Part shown: positions 1-11,600 of the stretch, piece after piece
Layout of the letters: every line of letters starts with the position of its first letter
Position numbering within the stretch: the stretch's first letter is position 1
NCBI GenBank assembly: GCA_963966185.1
Contig: CAWZYM010000156.1
Span: 139,501-203,500, forward strand
DNA length: 64,000 nucleotides
Direction: 5' to 3'
Origin: Rhabditoides inermis
Lineage: Eukaryota; Nematoda; Chromadorea; Rhabditida; Rhabditidae
Translations under genes and position numbers: made by a program
Notes under the pieces: generated by a model
What the model was told of the DNA's origin: nothing
Databases searched by the model: none
What the model saw: only the letters and a program-made list of their open reading frames with translations

Positions 1-898
1 AAACCGACGAATGTAATATTTTTGCGACGTACTTTTATTTACTGATGACGTCTAGTTGCATGCACACGTCTGCAAACCTTTTCACGGCTTAGATCATATT
101 GTCAATGACATAGTATAATAGAAGAGAAGTGGGCCGAACATTTGCAGCAGTTCGACGCGACGTTCAGTTCGGATGCTTTAGTGTGTACAAATTGGCTGTA
201 CAGGTCGCGTAGCATTAGTTGAGCTGCATCGGCGTTCTCAATCGCACAGAGTTCTCGATACTGTCTTCGGCACCACACTGCTCCGATGCGTTCACAAGCG
301 TTTTCAACACGGCTTCATCACCTTCTCAGAATTGTGAACGTAGTTGAAGTAGTTTGCAGACCTATATCTCGCAGACCACAATAAATGATGAAGACCACAA
401 TAAATGACCACAACAAATGATGAAAATACTTCGCAAAACACATTCATTAAAAAAAACAGGGCCGGGTCCCCCAAACAAGTACGGAACTCTTCAACGGGCC
501 CGTTATTTGGAGACACTCAGAAAATTTCGCTATGACGTCATTTGTTGTTGAATTTTTCGTTGTTGAATTTTCCGAATTGTTGAATTTTCCTAGTTGTTGA
601 ATTGTTGAATTGTTGAATTGTTGAATTTTACAGGATGCCCCGCATTGTACACATTTTCACAAAACAGGGAAGGATAGTGAAATATTACAATGATTTATTC
701 CGCTCACTGTCCCGAACAGTTTTGCAAACAACAATTATCATTCTACAATAGACTAACATGAATGACATTTACATATTATGTATGGCGCGTGTTCTGAGAT
801 ATTCTCTTACACTGTACTGCATTGGAAATTGAAATATATGAAATAGTTTGACGTGTCGATGGGATGATCGCTGAGTGTGGGTTGATTGCACCTCCGCC
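1..898. other. Noncoding flank downstream of the aminotransferase gene
   Basis: No convincing gene is visible. The stretch is AT-rich. It has a direct repeat of the phrase accacaataaatga near 367-425, a TTGTTGAATT array (543-630) and a CRE-like palindrome TGACGTCA at 533-540. On the minus strand an AATAAA-like signal lies near 692-697, about 200 bases past the stop of the aminotransferase, so the right part is probably its 3' UTR and terminator. The short open frames here have no recognisable domain. Confidence 0.5.
543..630. repeat. Short tandem repeat, unit about TTGTTGAATT
   Basis: The phrase gttgaatt recurs about nine times in roughly 90 bases with spacers of 0-8 bases, and the last four copies are back to back. 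It looks like a degenerate minisatellite. No function is visible. Confidence 0.7.
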
Positions 899-3195
899 TT
901 AGATCTCGCGAGTCCATCCAGGCTGCTCAATCTTGCCGTAGTGAATGTCGTTCATAGTCTGGTAGAACCTGCAACAGAACACTCACAGTCGGTTCCCCTG
1001 TTTCCTGCCTACAGTATCCCACTGCCACTCACCGCTTCATCACGCCGTACTTGCTCTCCATGGTGGGAATGAGAAGGTCCTCGTACTGGTTCGTCTCACG
1101 GTTGTTGTACAAGATGTGGCCGATGGGAGACACAACGGCCGCCGTTCCGGCTCCGAACATCTCGATAACCTGCAAGCCGTATATCCACACCCTTCTCTCC
1201 TTCTCTCTCTCTCTCTACTCTCCATCCATCTCCATCCACTCACCCTCTTCTCCTTGATGGCGCGCCTGAGCTGTCGCATGTCCATGTGGGTCTCGACCAC
1301 CTCGAACTCTCCCCACTGCCTGCCCAGATCGAGCAGCGACTGCCTCGTCACTCCCGGCAGGATCAATCCCTTCTCGAGGGGCGGGGTGAGCAGCTCCAGA
1401 TCTCCCTCCTCGTTGTACCACAGCATGAATATGTTCATCGTGCCAGCCTCCGTGATCTCCTCGCGCTCACCGTGCAGCCACAATACCTCAACAAACACAT
1501 TCATGCCGAGAAGAACGAGGCAACTGTACCTGCTGACAGTTCTTGGCAGCAGCGAACGATCCAACCCTGATGGTGGGTCCGTAGTTGGATCCCATCTTGA
1601 ACGCTCCCACTCCTCCGGGGAACGCACGCACGTACCTACATAGACAATATTTATCACCGCATTCATGAGCAATCAACGATTGTAACTCACTTGGAATCAG
1701 CGAGAAGGCTGGTGGGCTTGAATCCAGTGGAGAAGTACTGTCCGACGGGGCCTGTGAGCACAAAGAGCTTAGCCTCATTCGGCTGAGCCACTCCGAGAGT
1801 CGGGTCGGTTCCGATGAAGGTGGGACGGATGTAGAGCGACTGAGACGTCGACGACGGCACCCAGTCAGCATCAATACGCACCTTCAAAGCATCCACTTAG
1901 ACAGAAACCACCTTTCAGCATCATACCTGTTCGGAGATGATCTTGATGAGCTCCTCGGCGTCGAAATCGGGGAGAGCGGCGCGCTTGGCCGAGCGGCGCA
2001 TGCGGTACATGTTGAGGTCGGGACGGAAGAGACGGATCTTGCCGTCCATTCCCCTGTACGCCTTCATACCCTCGAACAGCTGGATCGCATAGTGCAGCGC
2101 CTAAAACAAATAATTAGACCCATAAATATATAATTAGATCAATGATCTGTGATCTGCGAATCTGATCACATTTCGCTGAAAAGATATTGCAGAATTAAAT
2201 TGCATCGGATATAGAATGCTGTAATACTCTTTCTGTTTCCGTTATAGAAGTTTTCGCCAGGCTATCTTTCTCTATTGTTGGAAAAGGAAACGTTTCTCGT
2301 CTTAAATCATCTCATCTACATATCCGGAGAAACCCTTCGGAATCCGCTCTTCTTTCCTACTATTTGATTACGTATTCGCTGACTAATTTGATTTACAGCC
2401 TCTCTCGGTAGCAGGGACCAAGTGAACACACACCCACGTGCGTCCGCATGGTGTAATCAGGTATCAGCAATCAGCATTCTTTTTCTTTTCTTTTCCCGCA
2501 TTGTCAACACCGCATCCATCACTTCTCACGTCTCACATCTCCTATCCTATCCTGCAGCGCAATCTATCCACCCAGTCGCCTCGCCACGTGGCCCGAAAAA
2601 GACGTCACCCGATCTGAGTGCATCCGTTCTTATTCTCAAGCTGCTCAACTGTCACGATCACAAACCGACAAACACTTCACCCTCAAACTTCTCTTACTGA
2701 ACGGAACAGCCTCGTCTCGCGTTTTAAGAAACGGGAAAGAAACCAAAATGAGATGGAAAGCAAACAGACAAGTGACTAGCCTTGACTCCGGGGTGGATGG
2801 AGAGGTTGCGGAGAGGGTGAATGATGGGCTTGGTCCATCCCTCGGCAGCAGTCCAGTCAACCTCGCTCATGTGGTCCGAGAAGTGCACTCCGAAGCCAAG
2901 AGGAGTGTCAGGTCCAGGCTTCGGCTGAAATCAACGCTTCGGCTTCAGTTACTCGTAAAAGGAAGAAAACAATCCTACCTTCATCTCCGCGGGAGAGGCC
3001 TTCTCCACGATGAGATCAGAGTGGTAGAAAGACCGCCGAGGGTCCTTCTCCTTCTTGGTATCCTGCAATACAATAATACAAACATGAAATGCATTGGCAA
3101 TGGCAATGTTGAATTCGACTCACCCTCTGCGCATCGGTGGATAGGCAGCGGCGCCCGATTCCGCCTACGACACGGCGTCCAACGTTCTGCAGCAT
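899..3195 (-). CDS. bcat-1: Branched-chain amino acid aminotransferase, mitochondrial (BCAT)
   Basis: PLP enzyme (fold type IV) that reversibly moves the amino group of Leu, Ile and Val to 2-oxoglutarate. Nine exons join in frame: 3124-3195, 2979-3062, 2781-2924, 1927-2100, 1691-1881, 1530-1635, 1244-1486, 1033-1169 and 899-968. Their 1221 bases give 406 residues plus stop, the normal family length. The start at 3195 opens an Arg-rich presequence ([16 protein letters not shown]) typical of mitochondrial import. Family blocks in order are [52 protein letters not shown] (its Lys is the expected PLP-binding residue), [19 protein letters not shown] and a C-terminal GWTREI. The CXXC redox motif of mammalian BCATs is absent ([13 protein letters not shown] instead). 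The intron 2101-2780 seems to use a GC donor (AAG/GCTAGT). The identification is firm; the symbol assumes orthology to the single C. elegans gene. Confidence 0.93.
2435..2590. promoter_or_regulatory. Two CACGTG E-boxes in the long BCAT intron
   Basis: Perfect CACGTG at 2435-2440 and 2585-2590, both inside the only long intron (2101-2780) of the aminotransferase gene. CACGTG is the Myc/Max-type bHLH-ZIP site, and mammalian Bcat1 (ECA39) is a known Myc target. That these sites act here is inference. Confidence 0.4.
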
Positions 3196-4604
3196 TTGCC
3201 AACTGGCAGAACCAATAACACTGCAAACAAGCCTGGGTGAGATCAGCCGCGGCCATATAATCCATCACTATCACCTTCGCGCAACGCAAACAAAAACTCG
3301 ACAACGACATCCGCAGGAAAACACGAACGAATCTGTTATTTTGGTTCGTTGTTCACTAAAAAGACGAAAATACAACCCACTACCCACCCATATCGAGGCG
3401 CTCACTAATTGAAAAGCCAATCTTGGTGGGGCATCTAGCAATTTTCAACGCTCTCGTGACTCAGCAACGAATTAGCCGAATGAGGAAAAGAGGAAGACGA
3501 AGAATAGTGGTCAACGTCATTGAAAACTACAAAAGGGAAAAGAGCCAACAACCGAGACATCAAAAATGTCAATGGCCACTTCTCTCATCTCTAGTCGGGA
3601 GAGATCGCGCCACCACTTGCAGCATATGAGAGGTAATGGGATCAGAGTGAGCGGAGAAAAGACGTCTGCTACATCTCTCGCGTTTCTCTCATCACAGATA
3701 TCATCACTGAGAGAGTACACGTTTTCAAAAGACGCAGAGAATAGGCGGGAAAGTTGAAGCCAGCTGGACGATGGGAGAAGAGAGAATAGTGAAAAGTAAG
3801 GGGGAGTTGAAGAGAGCACAACCACGTGGACAGAGACAGCCTCGACTCATTGCAAACCAAACCACACGCGAAAAAAAAAGAGACGGAAGAGAGTGCAGCA
3901 GGCGCGGGCGCAGTAGTGAGAGCGCGGCGGAGATGAGAGAGCACAGAGAAACATCCAGAAGCTCAATGGTTCCACAACCACGTGCGTGCGTGAGTATACG
4001 AGCAAAAAAGCGTGAATCAATACGCTGCAACTGCGAGGGAGTGCAACGAGAGCAGAACATAAAACACTTACAAAAAGGCACGGAAGGAAACAGCGTCACG
4101 TTTCAAAAAGGGAAATATGCACGCATGTCTAGAAAAAAAAGTGAAGTTTCAGATAAGCGAGAGCGAAATAAAGAACCTGGAAGACTGATCATATGAGACT
4201 CCCAATGAGTTTTTGTACTGAAAGAGTATATACGTTTTCCTATGTCAGAGGAGAGGAGCGAGGAGGGAAGAGGGCTAAAAAGAAAAAAAACTTGAATTGT
4301 CGAAAACTGACTGAACAAGAGAACAAGCATCTCTGGTTTGCATTAATATTGATGTCAATAAACGCTTTCGAATAACACTTCAGAACGAGTCGTAAATCAT
4401 ACATACACAAAAAATATAAAAGTAATAATGTTTTTAATAAAGAAATAAAAGTGACCCCCGATCTGTTCTGACCACTTCAAAAATTCTATTTTTAGACATT
4501 TATTTGTCAACAACACAACGGACATAAGAAACCGCAAATAGTATTTTAAAATTAAAATAAAAAAATTTTTGCTATACAATATCATATAGTTTAGCGTATA
4601 CTAT
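3196..4604. other. Upstream region of BCAT and 3' flank of the carboxypeptidase gene
   Basis: No gene is supported. The part next to BCAT (3196 to about 4100) is the likely promoter side of that minus-strand gene. The right end (about 4380-4604) is AT-rich and contains tttatt (AATAAA on the minus strand) near 4500, so it is probably the 3' UTR of the carboxypeptidase. The longer open frames are Arg/Lys/Ser-rich, with no domain and no splice logic. Confidence 0.5.
3823..3984. promoter_or_regulatory. Two CACGTG E-boxes upstream of BCAT
   Basis: CACGTG at 3823-3828 and 3979-3984, 0.6-0.8 kb upstream of the BCAT start codon. Together with the two intronic sites this makes four canonical E-boxes in about 1.55 kb, where about 0.4 would be expected by chance. 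Regulation by a Myc-like factor is inference. Confidence 0.4.
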
Positions 4605-5061
4605 TTAGAAAAGCATCTTGATAAGCGAAGTAATCGCGATGACCGATAACACGCTAATACCAGTAGCGCCCTGTAAACAAAGAGTGATAATGGATTCTTC
4701 GAATGGAATGAGTATACTTGACCGATTGAACTTTCTGATCAACCCACCTTTGTGGTAGGCGCTTGAGTAGTGGAAATGATGTTGGGAGTCGGGCCGTCTC
4801 CGGTTTGCTAGAGCATATATTGTAACTTGCTGCAACTGTAGCAATATGTTGTTTTTACCTGGTACTGCTTGAAGAGAGGCTGGCGGGCGATCTGCGGCCA
4901 CGAGCGGTTGTAGTGGTTGGCGGTGAGGAAGTTGTTGATCATCTGGAACGCCGGTCCCGGACGATCGGTCGGCACAAAGTGACCGGCTCCCTGCAAATGA
5001 ATAACATTGGAGAGAGAAAGAGAAAGAGAGAGAGAGAGAGATAGAGAGATAGAGAGATAGA

Positions 5062-5126
<65 letters not shown>

Positions 5127-5552
5127 GCACCTTGACAGTGAGCAGGTCGATGCTCATGTTCTTGCCTCCGAACTGCTTCACGTATCCGGCGATCTGCTGT
5201 CCGTACCTCCACTGGGTGCGCTTAGCCTTGGTCTGCAAGATAGTGTTGTTCACGATTCTCTCCCTCTCCCCCTCTCTCTCCGTCTCTCACCGCCATCTGG
5301 AGATCGTTGGAGGCTGCGAACTTCTCGATGAACCACTCGGCCTCGAACATGGAGCAGGCGGTATCGGCGTCTCCGTTGTAGATCAGAACCCTGCAAGGAT
5401 GTGTATTGTGTGACCAACTCTCTGTCGCTGTGTCACCTGAGGGGATAGTTGGAGTCGAGCATCTGCTGGAAGACGGCCGAGGTGTCATTGTGTTGCAGCT
5501 GGTATGCGTTGCCGACCTGGTTGCTGCAAGTCGCCTGTTCATCTCCCACCCA

Positions 5553-5627
<75 letters not shown>

Positions 5628-8600
5628 CGCCGCCTCTCACCTGCAGAACTGCCACGGCTGCACGAAGGTGGGGATGTTGAGCGCCTGGCGGACGTGTGTC
5701 TGGTTGAGGTAGTTCTGGATGGCGTTCGTCATGTAGCACTGCAGTCCTCCGGTCTGCGTCGTGTCCTGCGGGTCCAGCGCGCTCTGCAACAACACAGTTA
5801 CAGTAGACACAATTCAGTTTCAGTATTTTAGTTTTCAGTTTTTATAGTTCAATTTAGTTTTAGTATTTTAGCTTTTAGTACTTCAAGTACACTTCTCTCA
5901 CCAGCTGAGCAGCGTAGGCGGCCTGGTAGTTGACGCGGGTGCCGGAGGCGAAGGCGCTGAGGTCAACCGAGCGCTGCAGACAACACATTGCTTTCCGCCG
6001 ACCGCATTCCCCTCACCTTCTCCCTCTTCTCGGTCATTGATCCAAACGACCTGTCCGTCGACGCGTAGCACGACTGGTACATGTTGTACACATCGTTCCT
6101 GCAACGTGTCCATGTCTCCCTGCTAGGATATGTTCTACTGACTGTGTGTTCCAAACGCGGTCGAATGCGAGGGCCTGCACGAGCTGACCGCAGAGATCGT
6201 TCTTGTCCTTGGCGGTCACATTTCCAGCCTGATTGACGTTGACGAACTGCGAGTAGTCGCACTGCAGGAACGAGTTGTTGTCAGCCGGGCAGCACGACTT
6301 CTTCAGAGACTCCCACGTACTGCAAGTGAAACATATCACAAACGTTTTATAGTTACGGCGAAACACCGATTGTAACCAAAGTGTCTTTTCTCTTTCACTC
6401 TAATAAAGTAAGTGTGGTTCAGGCTACCACTTTATCACTCACGTCTTATCGTAGCGTCCGTGGAAGTACATGAAATCGGGGAGAGAGTTGATGTCCTGGA
6501 TGGTCGACAGCATTCCGTTACCGACTGCCATTCCCTTCAGGTTCACTTTCAGTGTGCCCGCCTGAAATAGAAGGCGCATCAGTCACTTCGATTCAAAGTC
6601 CCACCTGGATCTGCTTGATGACGAGGTTGGTAAGCGTCGGCACGTACACCCCACCGTACGACTCTCCAGTGATGTAGAAGTCGTTTTTGCGGAGGAACGG
6701 GTACTCGTTGAAGAAGTCAGCCAGAGCGAGAGCAGTGTCCGAGGCAGTCTGGAAAGACATTTGTTCGTCCAATTCTGTTTCTGCCAGCATACCTTGTCGT
6801 CGTTCCAGACGGTGTCGTTGTTGACAGACGAGTCCTGGTAGGAAAATCCGACTCCGCGAGGAGCCTCCAGGAACAGAACGTTGGCGTACTGAAGTAACTC
6901 ATGACTAGGTGTATATACGGCACTTTCTCAACATACCCTGTTCCACGAGTAGACGTTCTCGAAGAGTGTCTGTCCGTCGGGGTTGGGGTGGAAGGGTCCG
7001 AGCTCGGTGAGCAGACCGCCGACCGACGAGCAGCCGGGGCCACCGTTTAGCCACAGCACAACAGGGTCGCTACCCGAGTTCTGCGACTCCACGAACCAGT
7101 AGTGCAGGAAGTTTCCGGGCGAGGCGCGCAGGTAGCCAGAGTGCTGGTGGAACTGCGGCTGGAAAGTGAGGCCAGGCAGGCTGAACACCATGTCGGCCTT
7201 CCTCCTGGGCACCGACGGCACGGTGACGTTGTACTGGGCAAGGAGAGGAGAGCGGGTGATGTCAACAGCTGTCGCGTTGCTCGAGTAGTCGACGTTGGCC
7301 ACAAAGTTGTAGATCATCTGGAGCGCGGGTCCGGGGCGGTCGAGCGGCACAAAGTGCCCGGCTCCCTTCACCGTCAGCAGATCGAGCTGGAACGGCTTGC
7401 CGGCGTTGAACCTCTTCCAGTATCCTCCGATTCGGGGCATGAATCTGCAATCAACATGTGTCACTTGGCCTGCGTCGTGCTGGCTTACCCGGTCTGTGTG
7501 TAGTTCCACTGTCCTCGCTGGGTGGCGGGCCAGCCTTGACCGGCCGCCAGCGACTCGATGAACCACTCGTCTCCCAGGAACTGGCACGCCATGTCCACGT
7601 CTCCGTTGTAGATCAGCATGCGCAGAGGGTAGTCTAGAAAAATGACTGTGTGTGTAACTGAGATTTATTTTGTCAATCGATGGTTGTAATACTTTATACT
7701 ATACTCTACTACTTTACTACAAACATACTGGAAGCAATGATGCTGTTGAAAATGGGAGTGGTGTCGTTGTGCTGCTGCACGTAGTTTCCGTTGATGTCGT
7801 CGCTGTAACGTTTGCAGTAATGTCACTTCCCACATATGTTTTACTTACTTGCAGTCAGCCCAAGTAGGCAGTTCAGGGACAATGTGAAGGGCGTTCTTTA
7901 CCTCCGGAAGGTTCATGTAGTTGGTGACGGCCGAATCCTATTATAAAACATCATACCTTTCTTCTTCACCATCCATACCTGGTAGCAGAAGTATCCTCCG
8001 TTGCTGTCGGTGGAGTCATATGTGATCTTGGAAGCCTGGTTGACAAACGGCGAGGTGTCATGGAGGGCGCGAGGGTCCGCGGATCTCTTGCTCCTCAGGT
8101 TGGCGCCGGTCGGAGGAGTGGCGTAGCAGTCTTGGAACGTGTTGTACACGTCGTTGCTGAACAACACGTTTATCACTTGTCTTTGCTTTGGTGATGTACT
8201 CACTCAGTCTCCCACACATCCAGGAATCCTTGCTGGACGACCTTGTTGCCGCACTGCGCAGCGAGCGAGCCGTCGGTGAACTGAAACATGATGTGTTGAT
8301 GTTGTCCGGAATTGAACTCACCTTGGGGTTAGCGTTTCCTTGGGCATCGAGAGTGATGTAGTCGACCCAGTTGCAGTAGGTCTGCGGGTTGGATCCGTTC
8401 TGCGCGCCCGAGCAGCACTGCGACATAGAGTCCCAGTCCTCCTTGCCGTGCATTCCGCGGAAATACAGCAGCGACACGGCAGAGTTGACCTGCTGGATCT
8501 GCGACAGCTCGCCGTTTCCGATCGCCACTCCCACCAGCTTCACTCCAGTCACCGTCTTCTTCTGGAACCCATTTCATTGCGAGTTGTTGATATATGGAGT

Positions 8601-11600
8601 GCTATCACCTGGATAGCCTTGATGAGAGCGTCAGTCAGAGTGGGGATGTAGATACCGCCATACGACTCTCCTACAACAAATTAAATATGGGCCTATTCCA
8701 TGAAACATGCATAATGTCTACTCACCAGTGATGTAGAAGTCTCTGTTCTGGAGATCCGGGAAGCGCTGGAAGAACGCGGCGATAGCCAGCACATTGTCGG
8801 CGGCCGTCTGAACATCAAATGTTAGAGCTCATTCGATCATCAGTTGGTAATCATCTCACCTTGTCATCGTTCCAGACGTTGTCCGGAGGAGTGGTGTTAT
8901 CCTGGTAAGAATATCCGACTCCCCTAGGAGCCTCGAGGAATAGGACGTTGGCCCTCTTGTTCCATGAGTAGACGTTCTCGTAGAGAGTCTTGCCATCGCG
9001 GTTCACATGGAACGGTCCGAGCTCCTCGAGGAATCCTCCAACAGAAGAGCATCCGGGTCCTCCGTTCAGCCAAAGAATCACGGGGTCTTTGGAGGGGTCC
9101 GACTGCGACTCGACGTACCAGTAGTGAAGATTGTTTCCGGCAGTAGCAGGAAGATATCCAGAGTACATAGCGAAGTTGGGGGTGTAGGTGAGTCCGGGAA
9201 GATTGATTACCCTGTCAGCCATCTTGCTGCCAGCGGGAGGCGGGGGAGGAGCAGCAGCAGTGGCCGCGCGCTTGGCGCGGTTCGCCTGCTCCGGCTGCGG
9301 CTTGCGAGGACGCTTCATCAGCTGCCTGCGGGACACTCCACGAGTCTTCTCCGTCTCAGCCTTAGTGGGGGATCCATTCATAGCAGCAATCTCGGCAGCA
9401 ACCGCGTACTGCTTGTTAAGGGGGGTCTGATGCCAGTCATAGGGAAGGTTGTTGCTGAAGTCCAGTCCACGAATAAAGTTGTTGATCATCTGAAGAGCGG
9501 GTCCGGGGCGATCGGTCGGCACCAGGTGACCGGCTCCCTTCACAGTGAGAAGGTCAATCGTGCCATTGCCATACGAGAACTGCTGAGTGTATCCAGCAAT
9601 CTGGGAGCGGAACCTCCAGGCATCACGAGACTTGGACGCGGACATTTCCTGTCGCTTTGCTAGTGCTTCCACAAACCACTGGTCTCCAAGGAAATTGCAA
9701 GCCATGTCAACGTCTCCGTTGTAGATAAGCATACGAAGAGGGTATCCAGACTTGACGATGTGATCGAAAACGGCTCCAGTGTCGTTGTGCTGCTGGGTGT
9801 AGATAGCGTTGATTGTGTCACTGAAAAAAAATTTGTACTAGTTTATGCATTATATTGACTCACTTGCAGTCAGTCCAGTGGGGAGCAAGCGGGTTGATGT
9901 GAAGAGCGGTCTTCACATCGGCACTGTTGAGCCAGTTCTCAGCAGCAGAAGAAGCAAAGCAAGGGAATCCTCCCTGCGAGTCCGTAGAGTAGGAAGAAAC
10001 AAATGCTCCCTGGTCGACGAATCCGGCGTCTCTCTTAGTCCTCCTGCTCTCAGCTCCCTTCATCTCAAGATGAGCACGAATCTTCTCCTTATGGGCGGAG
10101 AGGACGCGGGATCCGAAGACAGTCGAGGTCTGCTGGTAGCAATCTTGATACATGTTGTAGACATCGTTGCTGAAACAGTCTAGTGTGACAACGTATAGTT
10201 CACAACAACTTACATAGAGTTCCAGACGCGTCCTTGACCCATATCGGCAACCAATTGTCCGCAAGGGTCAGACGCGTTACGAGGAGAGGCGTTTCCGGCA
10301 GAGTCAAGAGTGATGTGAGCAGAGAAGTCGCAGTTCTCAAACCAGCTGGCACCGGTAGAGGTGGGACAGCACTTCTGAAGCTGGTCCCATTCACTGAAAT
10401 AGTGTGTTGATTCCGAATTATGTAATACCCAATAGTAACTCACGTCTTTCCATACATTCCGTGGAAGTAGAGAAGATGAGGAGCGGAGTTGATCTGCTGA
10501 AGGGCGGAGAGCTCTCCGTTTCCAACAGCCATTCCAACAAGGTTGAGTCCGGGAATGTCACCGGCCTGGATCTTGTCGATGAGAAGGCTGGTGAGAGTCG
10601 GCACGTACACTCCACCGTACGACTCTCCAGTGACATAGAACGGACGGTTGATGTACTCGGGATAGACAGTAAGGAAGTCCTTTAGAGCAAGGAAGTTGTC
10701 CGTGGCAGTCTTGAGATCATCATAGCCCTGGTCAGGGTTTTCGGTCTGATTCTGGTACGAAAATCCAACGTTGCGGGGTCCCTCGAGGAAAAGGACGTTA
10801 GCTCCCTTGTTCCAGGAGTAGATGTTCTCGTAGAGAGTGCTGTTATCGCGGTTGGGATGGAAAGGTCCGAGCTCAGTGAGGAATCCTCCGAGAGACGAGC
10901 ATCCGGGTCCTCCGTTCAGCCACAGCACAAGAGGATCAGTGAGAGGGTTCGACTGAGACTCGACCAGCCAGTAGTGAAGGTAGTTCCCGGTCACTCCGTG
11001 AAGGTAACCAGAATACTGGCGGAAGTTGAGGTTGTAGGTAAGTCCCGGCAGAGCCCACACACGATCAGCCTGCTTGCGAGTGACTGAAACACTCCATTCA
11101 CTACAGAACTGTCATCCATCAACTCACAAAGCTTCTCGGGAGCGGGCGCGTACTGGGCAAGCAGAGGCTGGGGCGCGTAAGAGAGTCCCGTGGGCATAGT
11201 GTAGTTGTTGGTTGCGCGGAGGAAGTTGGTGATCATCTGGAGAGCAGGTCCCGGTCGGTCCATCGGCACGAAGTGGCCAGCTCCCTGCAATATCATGCAG
11301 TGTACACGAACGCCCGGTGTTCATTGTCACCTTGACAGTGAGGAGGTCGATGGTGACGGTGTCTCCCTTGAACTGCTTGTGGAATCCGGCGGGTGTGTTG
11401 ATGAACTGGGGGCCTCGCTGGTAGAACCACTCGAATCGCTTCATCGACGTGGACATCTTGTTGTTGTCAGTGAATCGCTCGATGAACCACTCGTCTCCGA
11501 GGAAGTTGCATGCAAGATCCGCGTCTCCATTGTAGATGAGGATCGCCAGAGGGTACTCTGCAATGTGAGTATTGAGAAACACCCAGATGACTCGATGACA

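Noticed and set aside
3423..4330. Series of short Arg/Lys-rich frames between BCAT and the carboxypeptidase
   Set aside because: Purine-rich intergenic DNA; no start context, domain or intron logic.
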